From UBA5239 sp031548025 (lineage in GTDB: Bacteria > Verrucomicrobiota > Lentisphaeria > Victivallales > Victivallaceae), in the NCBI GenBank assembly GCA_031548025.1, contig JAVBRM010000057.1:1-64000 (forward strand): DNA of 64,000 nt. Reading direction: 5' to 3'. The notes under the pieces were generated by a model. The model saw only the letters and a list, made by a program, of their open reading frames with translations, did not search any database and was not told the DNA's origin. Each line of letters opens with the position of its first letter. Position 1 is the stretch's first letter. The position numbers and the translations under genes are program-made. Below are positions 8,699 through 19,135 of the stretch, piece by piece.

Positions 8699-11600
8699 AT
8701 GAGAATCAATCGTATTTTCCAGGCGGTAATGGCCTTGGGAATCGGGGCGGTATCCGCATTCGCTGCGGAGCTGAAAATAGAAAAGGATGAAAACGGGCAG
8801 AACTATATTCCGATGGAAAACCGTTTCATCAAATTGGCCGCGTACCCCGAGACCGGCGGCAAGGTTTTGAAATTCACCTACAAGCCTACTCAAACCAACC
8901 TGACGAATACTCACGGGATGCTGTCCGACAATGTTTCGACCATCAAGGGGATGGATGCTTTTCAATTCTGGAAAATCCCCTATAAATGGTCCGCCGCCGC
9001 AGATGGCTGGTCTCTGGTTCTTGAAGCGCGGGGCGAGCGCGAAAGCGCCTTTATGCTGGTTATCCGTAAAACATTGAATCTCGCTCCGGAACGCTGTTCG
9101 CTGATCTGTGATTATGAGTTCGAAAATCATCAGGCCTCAATGGCTACCATCGATTTCGGCTTCTGGTTTCATAATATTCTGGGGGTAAAGGGAGAACGGA
9201 ATACCTACTATTACCCATTGCGGGACGGTATATATGAGTACCGTCATGATTCCAAAGATGTCGAACAGTTCTATAATAATATGACGCGCGGCTGGTCCGG
9301 CGTAATTTCAGGTAACGGTACAGGAGTGGCGGCGGTTATGGATTATCGCTATCTGCAATGTTTTTATGGCTGGTATCATTCCACGCCGGTACCGTCATTG
9401 GAATGGCGTTTCATTCCGGTAACGTTGGAATGTACGCAAAAGTTCAATACTCAGGTTGAGTTTATTCCTTTTTCCGGCCTGAAACGTATCTCCGGAGCAG
9501 GCGCGGGAGTGGTAGGGGAGCTCTCCACGCCGACTGAATTATTTCGCCCTGGACGGGAAGTCAAAGTTTCCACGGTTGTATTCAATGCTGAAAAGCGTGA
9601 TTTGCAGCTCAAACTGTGCTATCGCCATTTGCCGAACGGTGAATGGCGGGAACTGGCCAGTCAGACGTTAAAATATGCAGATGCCGGCACTGTTCAGCAA
9701 TTGGAGATCCCGTTTACTCCCACGGAGGGGGGAACGATTGCGCTCAACGCGGTAATCAGCGACTTATCGGGAAAAGAACTTGCGCAACTGGACCGCGGTA
9801 TTACGACGATCGATTCGAATGTGCCTTATAAATTGGAGCCGCTGATGAAGCAGGCCGCCTTCACGAAGAATGACAAAACTTTCGATATGGGCGGATTCAA
9901 AACTGAAACAACTCTGAAAAATGATTTTGTCAAGTTCGGCAAACCGCATGCCAATGGTCCGGTAAAAGTTCTCCTGCTGACGCCATTCTATACCTACCAG
10001 GATATGAGCGAAATCGCCAACCGGATGGATATTGAGCTGGAATATTCATTTATTCATAACCGTGAATATATAGTCTGGTCGGTTGCCGACAATCCCGGCA
10101 ACGCTACGCGCAACGATATGATTGAAGGGCTCAACAAGGTTTTGAAAAAAGAGTATGACGTTATCGTTATCGGGGGACTGGAATGGAAACTTTTCAACAA
10201 AGATCAGCAAAACCGGATTTTGGAAATGGTCGGCAACGGAACCGGCGTGGTTTATCTTGGCCCGCAGGCTGATCATCCTTTCACCCTGATGACCGCCGCC
10301 GGAAAAAAATTGACGGCTTTCAAGAGCGATGAAATCAAGTTTCTCAAACCGGATTTCGAGGGAGCATCCTGTGGATTATTTCCGTCGCCGCTGCAGATTC
10401 TGCCATGGCAGGTTAAATCAGGTGCTGAAGTCCATGCCACTATCAAAAACATTCCGTTCATAGTCACCGGTCAATACCAAAAAGGACGAATCGTCAACAT
10501 CAATTACAATACGAACTCAAATCAGAAATATCCGGGGCTGACGCCGCAAGTTCATTTCGCCGGGAAAAATGGTTTTACCTGGGACTATTGGGAATATTAT
10601 TACAGTCTGATCGGCAAGGCCATTTTGAACGCGGCTGACCGCGCCACCGATGTTGCGCTTCACGATTTCAAATTCGAATCCTCCAATACTTTGTCCGGTA
10701 CGCTGGAAGGGCTGAAAGCCGGCAACCAGTATCAAATGGAAGTAATCATCCGCAATGCATATCATGAGAAAATCGCCGAATTCAAAGATAGGACCGACGC
10801 TAATGGCAAATGGCAGAAAAGCTTCGAAATAACTCCGTACAGCGGTATGAATATCGCGGATATGGTCATTCGTGATTCCACCGGTAAGTCCGTATATTGG
10901 GCTTCCTGCCATCATATTCATAAAGGTGATGAAATACTGAAACTCTCTGCCGATCGCAAAGCCTATAAGTGGGGAGACAAGGCAACGATTACCGCTGCTG
11001 TTTCTCCCGGTTATCAGGGCGATATCATGTTTGCTTTGACCGATACCCGCGGACGAGTCCTGGCAACCGGCAAAGATCCGAAAACCTTCCAATGCGAGCT
11101 GAAAAATGAATTATTAAGCCGCCGCTTGCGGGTTATCGCGAAACTCGAAAAAGAAGGACGGGAAATCTCCCGCCGGCAACTTGATTTGACGGTGGAACCA
11201 CGCGAAGACCAATTAAAATTCGACGACTTCGAAATTGGAATGTGGGTAGTTCCGTGGGGCGAAGGAATACGGGATTATTTCCGGCCGCTGCTGAGCAGGA
11301 TGCTCAAGCAATCCGGTATCCGCACCATTGTCGAAAACAACCATGGGATCGTGACCGAGTTCAGCCTCGAAAACAATTTTCATCCGACATTCCTGGATTA
11401 CGGCGGCATTCACCGGACAGATCAGCCCAAGGAATATGAAAAGAACAAAGATAAATTTCTCCTGCAGCGCAAAGGCTGCCTGAGTGACCCGGGTTTTGTC
11501 GAAAAATACCGGAAGAATTTTGAGAAATTCGGAAACGATCAACGTATCTACACCCCCAGGTACTGCTGGATCGGCGACGAAACCTCTCTGACCGGCTATA

Positions 11601-13354
11601 CTGGCGCGGCTATCGATTTCTGTTTCTCGCCCACTTGCGTCACTCATTTCCGCGAGTGGGCCGTGAAAAAATATCAAACGTTGGAAAAGCTCAATGAGTC
11701 CTGGGATACTTCATATAAATCCTGGGATGAAGTATATGGGATGACGCGCGAGGAGGCCAAAGCACGCGCCAACGGTAATTACGCTCCCTGGGCGGATCAT
11801 CTCGAATACATGAACGACCTGGTGGCAGGATATTATGAAAATACTTTGAAGGCGGGTTTGCGAAAACATTTTCCGCAGGCGAAAATGGGACTCTCCGGCA
11901 CTCAACCGGCGCTGGCTTACGGAGGGATGGACTACTTCAAGGTGGCGTGGATTTTCGATGTTCTGCAGGCATATCACAGCGGCGATCAGGCTCATTTGCA
12001 TCGTTCATTCGGCAAGGGCAATTTCCGCTCTCCATGGATTGGCTATGCCTCGGTGGGCGGAGAGGCGGGGAACCGGCTTTACCGGTGTTTTGCCAATGAC
12101 TCAGAGGGCGTGCAGTATTTTTCTCATATCACTTTTTACCGCGCCGATTTTACCCAGGCGCAAATCGACCGGGATTATTTGAAGTATACGACTCCCCTGA
12201 TTGAGGGAGTCGGTAAATTAAAAATCAATAATCTGAAACGCTGCCCGGAAGTCGCCATATATTATTCGCAACCGTCGCTCCGGTCATCGTTCATCCGGGA
12301 ACAGGACCCTAAGCTGTTCAATTCCATCTGGCATAAATATGTAAAATTGTGCCTGCTTTTCGGAATACCGTTTGAATTTATTGGAGATGAAGCCATTCGC
12401 AATATTCCGGATTATCTGGACAAGTGCTCTTATAAACTTATTTTCATGCCGGATGTATCCGCGATTTCGGATAAAGAAATTGAGGCTCTGCGGAAGTTCA
12501 TAGACCGTGGCGGCGTTGTTGTCGGCGAAGGCGCAATCGGCATTATGAATGAAAATTGCAGGACATTGTCCAAGCCGGATACGGACCGGATTTTCGTAGA
12601 AGGCGCGAAGCCGTTTATAAATGTCAAGCCGGAAAAGGCGAAAATCATCCGTGCCGAACTTGGCGAATCTCTGATCCGGAAATCCGGCAAGGGAACGGCA
12701 ATCCTTTTGAATTACATGGATTATGACTATGCCCGGCTTTTGCAAATGGCCAATGCCGCCGATATTCACAAGACATTACAGAAAATCAATTCGATTTATC
12801 AGGAAATCTTTAAGCTGGCCGGCATCAAACCGGGAATCCGTTTGCTGGAAAAAGACGGACAGGAAATCATAAACACGGAAATCTATCCATTCAAAGACAA
12901 AAGCGGCAACGATTATTATATCATCATTTCGGATGATCGGAATATCCGCAAAGTCCGAATTGAATTATCCGGGAAAGCATTTGTTTACGGACTTGATTTC
13001 GCCGGAAAAGCCGCAGATGTCCGTGAATTCGAGACCGAGCTGGGATTGGGAAAGCCACTCTTTTTCGGCGTGTTCGGGAAAGAGGCCGGGAAGAATTTTT
13101 CCTGCAAAGCTGAGGGACTTGATTATACGGTTTCCTACGATAAAGATCTCGATACGGTGGTCCGCTTGACGGTTATAAACCCGATGGGAAAAGCGATGGA
13201 TCATTATGCCGCCAATCTGATCGTCAGCAATGGCGAATACAATGGGAAATTACCTTTGGCGCTGAATGACCCGAAGGGGAAATGGACTTTATCGTTCCGG
13301 GATATTCTTTCGGGGAAAGTCCTTGAAACCACAGTCGTCAATTTTACGGAATAA
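8699..13354 (+). CDS. Giant exported multidomain GH42-like (beta-galactosidase-type) protein
   Basis: This 1551-residue protein starts with a signal peptide (MRINRIFQAVMALGIGAVSAFA). Residues ~24-275 are the same domain as in the hydrolase at 2841. Residues ~420-645 resemble a ThuA/glutamine-amidotransferase-like fold (KVLLLTPFYTY, YDVIVIGGLEW, DYWEYYYSLIGKAIL). Residues ~840-1200 resemble a GH42 TIM barrel, with WIGDETSLTGY and then FSPTCVTHFREWAVKKY and LNESWDTSYKSWDEV. A trimerisation-like alpha/beta domain (LIFMPDVSAISDKEIEALRKFI, GGVVVGEGAIG) and a beta C-terminus follow. It probably hydrolyses a beta-glycoside outside the cytoplasm; the catalytic Glu residues and substrate are not assigned. 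A 9-nt gap separates it from the LamG-like gene. Confidence 0.75.
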   Translation: MRINRIFQAVMALGIGAVSAFAAELKIEKDENGQNYIPMENRFIKLAAYPETGGKVLKFTYKPTQTNLTNTHGMLSDNVSTIKGMDAFQFWKIPYKWSAAADGWSLVLEARGERESAFMLVIRKTLNLAPERCSLICDYEFENHQASMATIDFGFWFHNILGVKGERNTYYYPLRDGIYEYRHDSKDVEQFYNNMTRGWSGVISGNGTGVAAVMDYRYLQCFYGWYHSTPVPSLEWRFIPVTLECTQKFNTQVEFIPFSGLKRISGAGAGVVGELSTPTELFRPGREVKVSTVVFNAEKRDLQLKLCYRHLPNGEWRELASQTLKYADAGTVQQLEIPFTPTEGGTIALNAVISDLSGKELAQLDRGITTIDSNVPYKLEPLMKQAAFTKNDKTFDMGGFKTETTLKNDFVKFGKPHANGPVKVLLLTPFYTYQDMSEIANRMDIELEYSFIHNREYIVWSVADNPGNATRNDMIEGLNKVLKKEYDVIVIGGLEWKLFNKDQQNRILEMVGNGTGVVYLGPQADHPFTLMTAAGKKLTAFKSDEIKFLKPDFEGASCGLFPSPLQILPWQVKSGAEVHATIKNIPFIVTGQYQKGRIVNINYNTNSNQKYPGLTPQVHFAGKNGFTWDYWEYYYSLIGKAILNAADRATDVALHDFKFESSNTLSGTLEGLKAGNQYQMEVIIRNAYHEKIAEFKDRTDANGKWQKSFEITPYSGMNIADMVIRDSTGKSVYWASCHHIHKGDEILKLSADRKAYKWGDKATITAAVSPGYQGDIMFALTDTRGRVLATGKDPKTFQCELKNELLSRRLRVIAKLEKEGREISRRQLDLTVEPREDQLKFDDFEIGMWVVPWGEGIRDYFRPLLSRMLKQSGIRTIVENNHGIVTEFSLENNFHPTFLDYGGIHRTDQPKEYEKNKDKFLLQRKGCLSDPGFVEKYRKNFEKFGNDQRIYTPRYCWIGDETSLTGYTGAAIDFCFSPTCVTHFREWAVKKYQTLEKLNESWDTSYKSWDEVYGMTREEAKARANGNYAPWADHLEYMNDLVAGYYENTLKAGLRKHFPQAKMGLSGTQPALAYGGMDYFKVAWIFDVLQAYHSGDQAHLHRSFGKGNFRSPWIGYASVGGEAGNRLYRCFANDSEGVQYFSHITFYRADFTQAQIDRDYLKYTTPLIEGVGKLKINNLKRCPEVAIYYSQPSLRSSFIREQDPKLFNSIWHKYVKLCLLFGIPFEFIGDEAIRNIPDYLDKCSYKLIFMPDVSAISDKEIEALRKFIDRGGVVVGEGAIGIMNENCRTLSKPDTDRIFVEGAKPFINVKPEKAKIIRAELGESLIRKSGKGTAILLNYMDYDYARLLQMANAADIHKTLQKINSIYQEIFKLAGIKPGIRLLEKDGQEIINTEIYPFKDKSGNDYYIIISDDRNIRKVRIELSGKAFVYGLDFAGKAADVREFETELGLGKPLFFGVFGKEAGKNFSCKAEGLDYTVSYDKDLDTVVRLTVINPMGKAMDHYAANLIVSNGEYNGKLPLALNDPKGKWTLSFRDILSGKVLETTVVNFTE

Positions 13355-13360
13355 TGATTC

Positions 13361-15256
13361 ATGAAAATACCGAATGTCTGGAAAGAACCGATGAGTTGCA
13401 GTGCCGAGCAGGAAATGCGCCGGCAAGCGGCCAATTTATTCAGACTGAATACGCTGCCGGAAGATTTGGAGGATTGGGAGGAAATGCGCCCAATTCTCAG
13501 GGGGAAGTTTCTGGAGGCAATGAAATTCTGGATCGATCACGAACTGGAACTTGACTGCCGGGTTACCGGAGTAATCGAACGAAACGGTTATAAGATCCAG
13601 AAATTGTATTATCAGGCGGCCCGGCATCGCTATGTGACGGCGAATCTTTATGTGCCGGATGGCGACGGGCCGTTTCCGGCCATTATCAATCTGCATGGGC
13701 ATTTTACTCAAGGACGGTTGGCCGAGCCGGTTCAGATGCGCGGCCATGTTTTCGCTCAACTGGGCTATGTATGTCTTTGCGTGGATGCATTCGGCTCGGG
13801 TGAAAGATCGGATGAGCATTTGAAGTTTGTGCCGCACGGCGGTCTGCGGGGCGGCTTGCTGGCGAACTTCGGCGAATCTTCGATGGGGATTGAGCTGGCG
13901 GATAACATGCGCGGGGTGGATTTGCTGTTGACGCTTCCTTATGTGGACGGTTCCAGGATCGGCGCTACCGGAGCCAGCGGCGGCGGCAACCAGACCATGT
14001 GGCTGACCGCGCTTGACGAGCGGATCAAAGCGGGGATTTCCGTAGCCAGCGTCGGGACATTCGAATCTTATATCATGGGCAATAATTGTATCTGCGAAAC
14101 GCTGTTCGGCGGGCTGGAGATCGGCGAGGAATCCGCGCTGGCGGCTTTGGCCGCGCCGAGGGTGTTCTGCATGATGAACGGACTGCGGGATGCTTACCCG
14201 GAATTTTCTCCTCAAGAGATGTTGCGGACTTACGCGGAAGCGGTCAAAATTTATCGCCTTTATGGGAAACCGGAACATCTTGCCTATCGGATATTCGATA
14301 CGCCGCATGGATACAAACCGGAGATATTGGAGCATGCGATAGGATTTTTCAATAGATACCTGAAGGGGGGCGGCGATGCGCCGGTTCCTTTGCCGGAGTG
14401 GAGCCCCATGTCACAGGAAGAAGCTTTGGTGTTCGAACCCGGCAAGCGCCCGCCGGAAGTTACCGGAATTCTGGGGTATTGCCGCAAACTTCACCCGGCC
14501 CATTCGCCGAAATCCCTGCCGGAAGTACTAAAAATCGACCATCCGCATATCGTTCGTCACAGATTCAACCGCAATGGCGAATGGAATTGCGGAAGTATCG
14601 AGAATGAAACCGGCGCATTGATGCCGGTATGTTACCGGGGCGGCGGCAGCGGAATCTGGCACATTCTTTCGGCGCCGTACGGTAAATCCGAGCTGGAAAA
14701 CTCAAAAATGCTGGAGAATATCGGCGAGGATGACGGTGTGTTGCTGTTCGATCTGTTTGCCTCGGGAGAGCGTGGGCATGAATACGGCAACATTTCCATG
14801 CGCGACTTTGACAAAGCCGCCGGAAAGTACGGTCGGTTAGGCGGTTGGGTCAATGATTATTGCCATGTCGCCGGTTGGGATTTCCACAATACCTCAAGGT
14901 CGCTTTTCTGGCTGGGAAAAACCCTGATGGGTGAATGGGTCAGGGATTATGCGCTGGCCGCCGATTTTTGCCGGAAACACCTTAAAGCACAACAAATTTT
15001 CCTCGGCGGTCTGCGGGACGCCGGAGTGGCGGCGCTCTTGGCCGGGGTGATCTACGGGCAAACGGAAAAAATCATGATGGAAAACTCCGTTCTTACCTTC
15101 GATTGGGCGGATTATGCACCGTCAGCCGATGCCATGACGCTGGCGATGAGTATACCGGATATTCTACAGGTAACCGATATAAAAACCTTAATCGCGGACT
15201 TTCCGGGAACGGTCCGGATCATCGATCCGATAAATCCGGATTCCAGTAAAAAATGA
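13361..15256 (+). CDS. Tandem alpha/beta hydrolase, acetylxylan-esterase-like
   Basis: A 631-residue cytosolic protein. Residues ~80-345 form an alpha/beta hydrolase of the dienelactone-hydrolase/acetyl-xylan-esterase type: INLHGHFTQG, then nucleophile motif GATGASGGGNQT, and the catalytic His in DTPHGYK. Residues ~400-631 look like a second, degenerate hydrolase domain (GIWHILSAPYG, DDGVLLFDLFASGERG), where the elbow reads FLGGLRDAG and has no nucleophilic Ser. It likely removes acyl groups from imported oligosaccharides. The gene starts 6 nt after the GH42-like gene and its last bases overlap the next ATG by 4 nt. Confidence 0.78.
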   Translation: MKIPNVWKEPMSCSAEQEMRRQAANLFRLNTLPEDLEDWEEMRPILRGKFLEAMKFWIDHELELDCRVTGVIERNGYKIQKLYYQAARHRYVTANLYVPDGDGPFPAIINLHGHFTQGRLAEPVQMRGHVFAQLGYVCLCVDAFGSGERSDEHLKFVPHGGLRGGLLANFGESSMGIELADNMRGVDLLLTLPYVDGSRIGATGASGGGNQTMWLTALDERIKAGISVASVGTFESYIMGNNCICETLFGGLEIGEESALAALAAPRVFCMMNGLRDAYPEFSPQEMLRTYAEAVKIYRLYGKPEHLAYRIFDTPHGYKPEILEHAIGFFNRYLKGGGDAPVPLPEWSPMSQEEALVFEPGKRPPEVTGILGYCRKLHPAHSPKSLPEVLKIDHPHIVRHRFNRNGEWNCGSIENETGALMPVCYRGGGSGIWHILSAPYGKSELENSKMLENIGEDDGVLLFDLFASGERGHEYGNISMRDFDKAAGKYGRLGGWVNDYCHVAGWDFHNTSRSLFWLGKTLMGEWVRDYALAADFCRKHLKAQQIFLGGLRDAGVAALLAGVIYGQTEKIMMENSVLTFDWADYAPSADAMTLAMSIPDILQVTDIKTLIADFPGTVRIIDPINPDSSKK

Positions 15257-17433
15257 AAAAAATCATTAAAACACAGTTCCCCTTAAACAGTATCCAATCC
15301 GGCGCGATGCTTGGCAACGGCAAGCTGGGATTGCTGCTGTGGGGGCAAGAGCGGGAGTTGAATATCACGATCGGCTGCGCGGAGCTGTGGGATCACTGCG
15401 GCGGATTCAACTGGACCGCAAAGCAAAATTATAACGATATTGTTCAAGCATTGGCGGTCGGAGACAAAGAGCGGATGAAGCGAATCTTTGCGCTTGAAAC
15501 CGCCAATACGGTCAAATCACCTTCCTTGATTCCGGTGGGACGCATTCGAATTATTTTGCCGGATGGATACCGGTTGGCCTATTGCGAACAGTATATTTTC
15601 TCCGGACTGACCCGGATTGTCTGCGAGCTCCAAGACCGGCGGGAAACATTGGATTTTTATTGCAGGATGTCGGGACAACCGGAATTCGCCTGCCGCGCAA
15701 CCGTTGATTTTGATTTCGAGCTGATTCCTTCGTGGGAACTTTACCGGAACGGAAAATTCAAAGAATTACGCTTATGTCATGAAAACAGTCTGGAGGAACG
15801 AGGGTTTTCCCCTCCGCGGAAACTAAATAACGCATTTATTCAGCCGATGCCGGCTGATGCGAACTTTGGCCTTGCGGTTCAGAAAAACGGAGATGGGATC
15901 GCCTGCCGTTTCCTGCGTGATACAACCGGGGATGATATAGCTGCATTGAAATATCCGGATTTTCAGATACTGGCCGCGGAGAATCATTCATGGTGGTATG
16001 ATTATTGGGGCGATATCCCGGAAATAACACTTTCCGATCCGCAATTGGAAGAAATTTACTTTCACGGTCTTTATAAATTCGGAATCATGACCAATCCGCA
16101 GGGAACACCGGCCGGTTTGCAGGGGCCGTGGATCGAGGATGACCGGTGTCCGCCATGGTCGGGCGATTACCACTTCAACATCAACGTCGAGATGTGCTAT
16201 TCCCCCGCGTTGCGGGCAGGTAAATTCAAAAATATTCGGACGCTGCTGGATATGATTCTCGGTTGGAAAGAACAATTGCGCCGATATGCCGAGTATTTCG
16301 TTGGGATACCGGATGGTTATCTGCTGCCTTACGCGGTCGACGATCGCGGGCGCTGTATCAGCAATTTTTGGACGGGTTGCATCGACCACGGCTGTACCGC
16401 GTGGGTTGCTCAAATGATGTTCGATTATTGCGAATATACCGGCGACACGGAGTTTCTGCACACCGAAGTCTTTGACTTTATGCGTGGAGCAATGCGGGTT
16501 TTCGAGGAAATGTCGGTATTTGAAGATTCGAAGCTGGTTCTGCCGGTAAGCGTATCGCCGGAATATGGCGATGCCGCCATGAACGCTTGGGGCAAAAATG
16601 CCAGTTTCCAACTCGCGGCCATTCGCCGTCTCGCAGAAAATCTGATTACCGCTGCCGAAAAACTGAATATGGTCCCGGAACCATTCTGGGTGCAGGTGAT
16701 CCGGCAGCTTCCGCCCGTGAATCTATACTGCACAGGAGAAAGTGCTGAAATCGCTTTGTGGGAGAACAAAGTACTGGAAGAAAGCCATCGGCACCATTCG
16801 CATCTCGCCGGTATTACTCCCTTCGATATTCTGGATTTAACCGATTCCGTCACCCGAAGTCTGGTCGGCAATTCCCTTGAGAGGTGGACTCGGATGGGTA
16901 TGGGAGAGTGGACGGGATGGGCATTGCCATGGGCTTCCATGATCCATACCCGTTGCGGCAACTCGGTGGCGGCATGTCATTTATTACATACCTGGAAAAC
17001 ATTTTTCTGCAATAAAGGCGGCGGCTCATTGCACGATGCCAGGGTTAAGGGCTTTACGATTTTTGCTGGTTTCCGAGGCGAAATCATGCAGATGGACGGG
17101 GCAATGGGAGCAGTCGCCGCTATTCAGGAAATGCTGATGCATTCTTCGCGCGGAGTGCTGAAAGTATTTTATGGAATACCGGAGGAGTGGGAAAATGCTT
17201 CTTTCTGCGATATGCCGGCACCCGGTGGTTTTCGAATCAGCGGAGTTTACTCGCATGGACGAACCCGGCGCCTTGAAATCACGGCGTCACATGAAGCCAT
17301 GCTTGCAATATCAGTACCGGATACTGATTTTTTTATGAATGGAGATTGTTATCGCAAAAAAATGCACGCCGGTGAAAAACTGACCTTGCGTCCGGCATCC
17401 GAAATCATGGAGAATCACAATGCAACTTTTTAA
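15253..17433 (+). CDS. GH95-like glycoside hydrolase (alpha-L-fucosidase/galactosidase type)
   Basis: The 726-residue protein lacks a signal peptide. It starts with the GH95 N-terminal beta domain (GNGKLGLLLWG, near residues 20-30) and continues with the six-hairpin catalytic barrel. Motifs known from GH95 are present: PPWSGDYHFNINVEM with the two Asn residues, VSVSPEYG with the acidic Glu, HRHHSHLAGITP, and MQMDGAMGAVAAIQEM with the late Asp. Family members cleave alpha-1,2-L-fucosyl or related alpha-L-galactosyl linkages. A cytosolic location implies action on imported oligosaccharides. It overlaps the previous gene by 4 nt and the next by 14 nt. Confidence 0.85.
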   Translation: MKKIIKTQFPLNSIQSGAMLGNGKLGLLLWGQERELNITIGCAELWDHCGGFNWTAKQNYNDIVQALAVGDKERMKRIFALETANTVKSPSLIPVGRIRIILPDGYRLAYCEQYIFSGLTRIVCELQDRRETLDFYCRMSGQPEFACRATVDFDFELIPSWELYRNGKFKELRLCHENSLEERGFSPPRKLNNAFIQPMPADANFGLAVQKNGDGIACRFLRDTTGDDIAALKYPDFQILAAENHSWWYDYWGDIPEITLSDPQLEEIYFHGLYKFGIMTNPQGTPAGLQGPWIEDDRCPPWSGDYHFNINVEMCYSPALRAGKFKNIRTLLDMILGWKEQLRRYAEYFVGIPDGYLLPYAVDDRGRCISNFWTGCIDHGCTAWVAQMMFDYCEYTGDTEFLHTEVFDFMRGAMRVFEEMSVFEDSKLVLPVSVSPEYGDAAMNAWGKNASFQLAAIRRLAENLITAAEKLNMVPEPFWVQVIRQLPPVNLYCTGESAEIALWENKVLEESHRHHSHLAGITPFDILDLTDSVTRSLVGNSLERWTRMGMGEWTGWALPWASMIHTRCGNSVAACHLLHTWKTFFCNKGGGSLHDARVKGFTIFAGFRGEIMQMDGAMGAVAAIQEMLMHSSRGVLKVFYGIPEEWENASFCDMPAPGGFRISGVYSHGRTRRLEITASHEAMLAISVPDTDFFMNGDCYRKKMHAGEKLTLRPASEIMENHNATF

Positions 17434-18208
17434 TTACCCGATTATCGACGCTCATATACATCCATATACAATTCCAGACCGCAAAAAAATATTTGCGCCG
17501 CCAAACGATCTGGATGAGCTTTTCGCTGAACTCGACCGGGCCGGAGTAAATATCGCTTGCGGTTCATACTCGATTCGCAATGACGGTTCGGATTACGGTA
17601 TCGTGGAAAAATGTAACCAAAAAGTATTGAAAATCTGGCGGGATTATCCCGATAAATTTATTCCCGGCATCATAATTCATCCGAATTTCCCGGAAAAATC
17701 GGTCGAGATCATCGAAATGATGCGGGAGTACGGATTGCGTTGGATCGGGGAACTGTCATGGTATGTGATGGGATATGAGTTTTATGCCGCTCCCGGCCTG
17801 CGAAAAGCCTTGGAGCTGGCCACCGAATATCAAATGGTGCTGAATGTTCATCCTTCCACGGAGGATGACATGGAAAATCTGCTTGCGAGTTATCCTGAAT
17901 TGAATATAGTCATTGCTCATCCTGAGAGTTTTCGTGGGATAACCAGTATTTACGGGCTGATGGAAAAATATTCGAATGCCTATCTGGACCTTTCCGGCTC
18001 CGGTTTGTTTCGCTGGGGAATGCTTCGGGCCGGCATCGACCGCCTGGGGGTGGAACGTTTTCTTTTCGGCACGGATTTCCCGATCTGCAGCGCCGGAATG
18101 AATGTGCAAGGTGTTCTATGCGAGAAACTGAATGATTCTGAGAGAAAAGCCGTTTTTCATGATAACTTCATGCGTCTTATAAACCACCGTTATCCAGAGA
18201 AAAATTAA
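17420..18208 (+). CDS. Amidohydrolase-2 family metal-dependent hydrolase
   Basis: A 262-residue TIM-barrel protein of the PF04909 type. The metal-binding HxH is in DAHIHP (His12, His14); later family landmarks are LNVHPS, IVIAHPES and the metal-ligand Asp in FLFGTDFP. Members hydrolyse lactones or decarboxylate acids (for example uronate or aromatic derivatives). In this operon a role after sugar oxidation, such as lactone hydrolysis, is plausible but unproven. Translation is coupled to the GH95-like gene by a 14-nt overlap. It is one of three related amidohydrolases in the window (see 18268 and 42151). Confidence 0.85.
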   Translation: MQLFNYPIIDAHIHPYTIPDRKKIFAPPNDLDELFAELDRAGVNIACGSYSIRNDGSDYGIVEKCNQKVLKIWRDYPDKFIPGIIIHPNFPEKSVEIIEMMREYGLRWIGELSWYVMGYEFYAAPGLRKALELATEYQMVLNVHPSTEDDMENLLASYPELNIVIAHPESFRGITSIYGLMEKYSNAYLDLSGSGLFRWGMLRAGIDRLGVERFLFGTDFPICSAGMNVQGVLCEKLNDSERKAVFHDNFMRLINHRYPEKN

Positions 18209-18267
18209 CAGGGGAAGGCATCGGCCTGGGCCTGAACAAATTAAAATAATTAAAATGGGAGATTACC

Positions 18268-19122
18268 ATGAAAAAGATCATCGCCAATCAGCACGAAATA
18301 ATAAAAAATGATTTCTGTATCGATACCCATGCCCATCTTTGGGGTGAATACGACACCCGGAAACTTGACCGGTTGGCCGAGGATGGTATTGTCCGTCAAA
18401 TCTGGACTCTTGCTCACGAATGTCATAGAAATAGTGAGAACTACAAAACCGCTACAGCGGAACAGGTTATTGAGGTTTCCAGACGTTATTCCGGATTCAT
18501 AATTCCATTCGGTTACCTGAACTGGTTCAAAGATGCCGCTCAAATTGACCGGATGAAGGAAAAAGGATTCATCGGGATCAAAGCGATCCGACCGGTTTAT
18601 GATTATGACGATGAACGCTATTTCCCCTTTTACGAACGGGCGCAAGAGCTTAGTATGCCGATTCTTTTTCATGTCGGCGTCATTGCCCGCAGAACCCGTG
18701 AAGAATTGACGGACCCGCGCTTCTCTCCGGGCCCCATCCGGATGCGGCCGGCCATGCTGGATACGATCGCCGCAATCTTCCCGAAATTGAAATTAATTCA
18801 GGGGCATATGGGGGTTCCGTGGTGCAACGAACTCTTTGAATCGCTTTGGTATTATCCCAATATCTATTGCAGTGTTTCCGGACTCATTGACTGGAAATGG
18901 TTAATCGACAATCTGGATCGCCGTACCGAATCCGGCATTCCCTTTCATCAGAAAATGATGTTCAGTACCGATGCCTATTATGGATTGATAGAACCGGAAA
19001 AGATCTACCGCTCGGTAATCTTCATGCGTGAATTTTTCAGGAGCGTCGGTCAAACCTACAACTGGGGTACCGCGGTTGATGACTTCATGTATAACAATGC
19101 CGACAACTTGATAAAGATTTAA
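18268..19122 (+). CDS. Amidohydrolase-2 family metal-dependent hydrolase
   Basis: A 284-residue cytosolic TIM-barrel protein. Metal ligands are visible in DTHAHLWG (His21, His23), the barrel continues through PILFHVGV and LIQGHMGVPW, and the C-terminal metal-ligand Asp is in MMFSTDAYYG. It is closer to the protein at 42151 than to its neighbour at 17420: both have MRPA[AM]LD followed by an LKxLxxHxGxPW block. The substrate is unknown. The 59-nt gap before it is the largest in the operon and shows a ribosome binding site (GGGAG) but no clear internal promoter. Confidence 0.83.
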   Translation: MKKIIANQHEIIKNDFCIDTHAHLWGEYDTRKLDRLAEDGIVRQIWTLAHECHRNSENYKTATAEQVIEVSRRYSGFIIPFGYLNWFKDAAQIDRMKEKGFIGIKAIRPVYDYDDERYFPFYERAQELSMPILFHVGVIARRTREELTDPRFSPGPIRMRPAMLDTIAAIFPKLKLIQGHMGVPWCNELFESLWYYPNIYCSVSGLIDWKWLIDNLDRRTESGIPFHQKMMFSTDAYYGLIEPEKIYRSVIFMREFFRSVGQTYNWGTAVDDFMYNNADNLIKI

Positions 19123-19135
19123 GGTTTGGAAAAAA

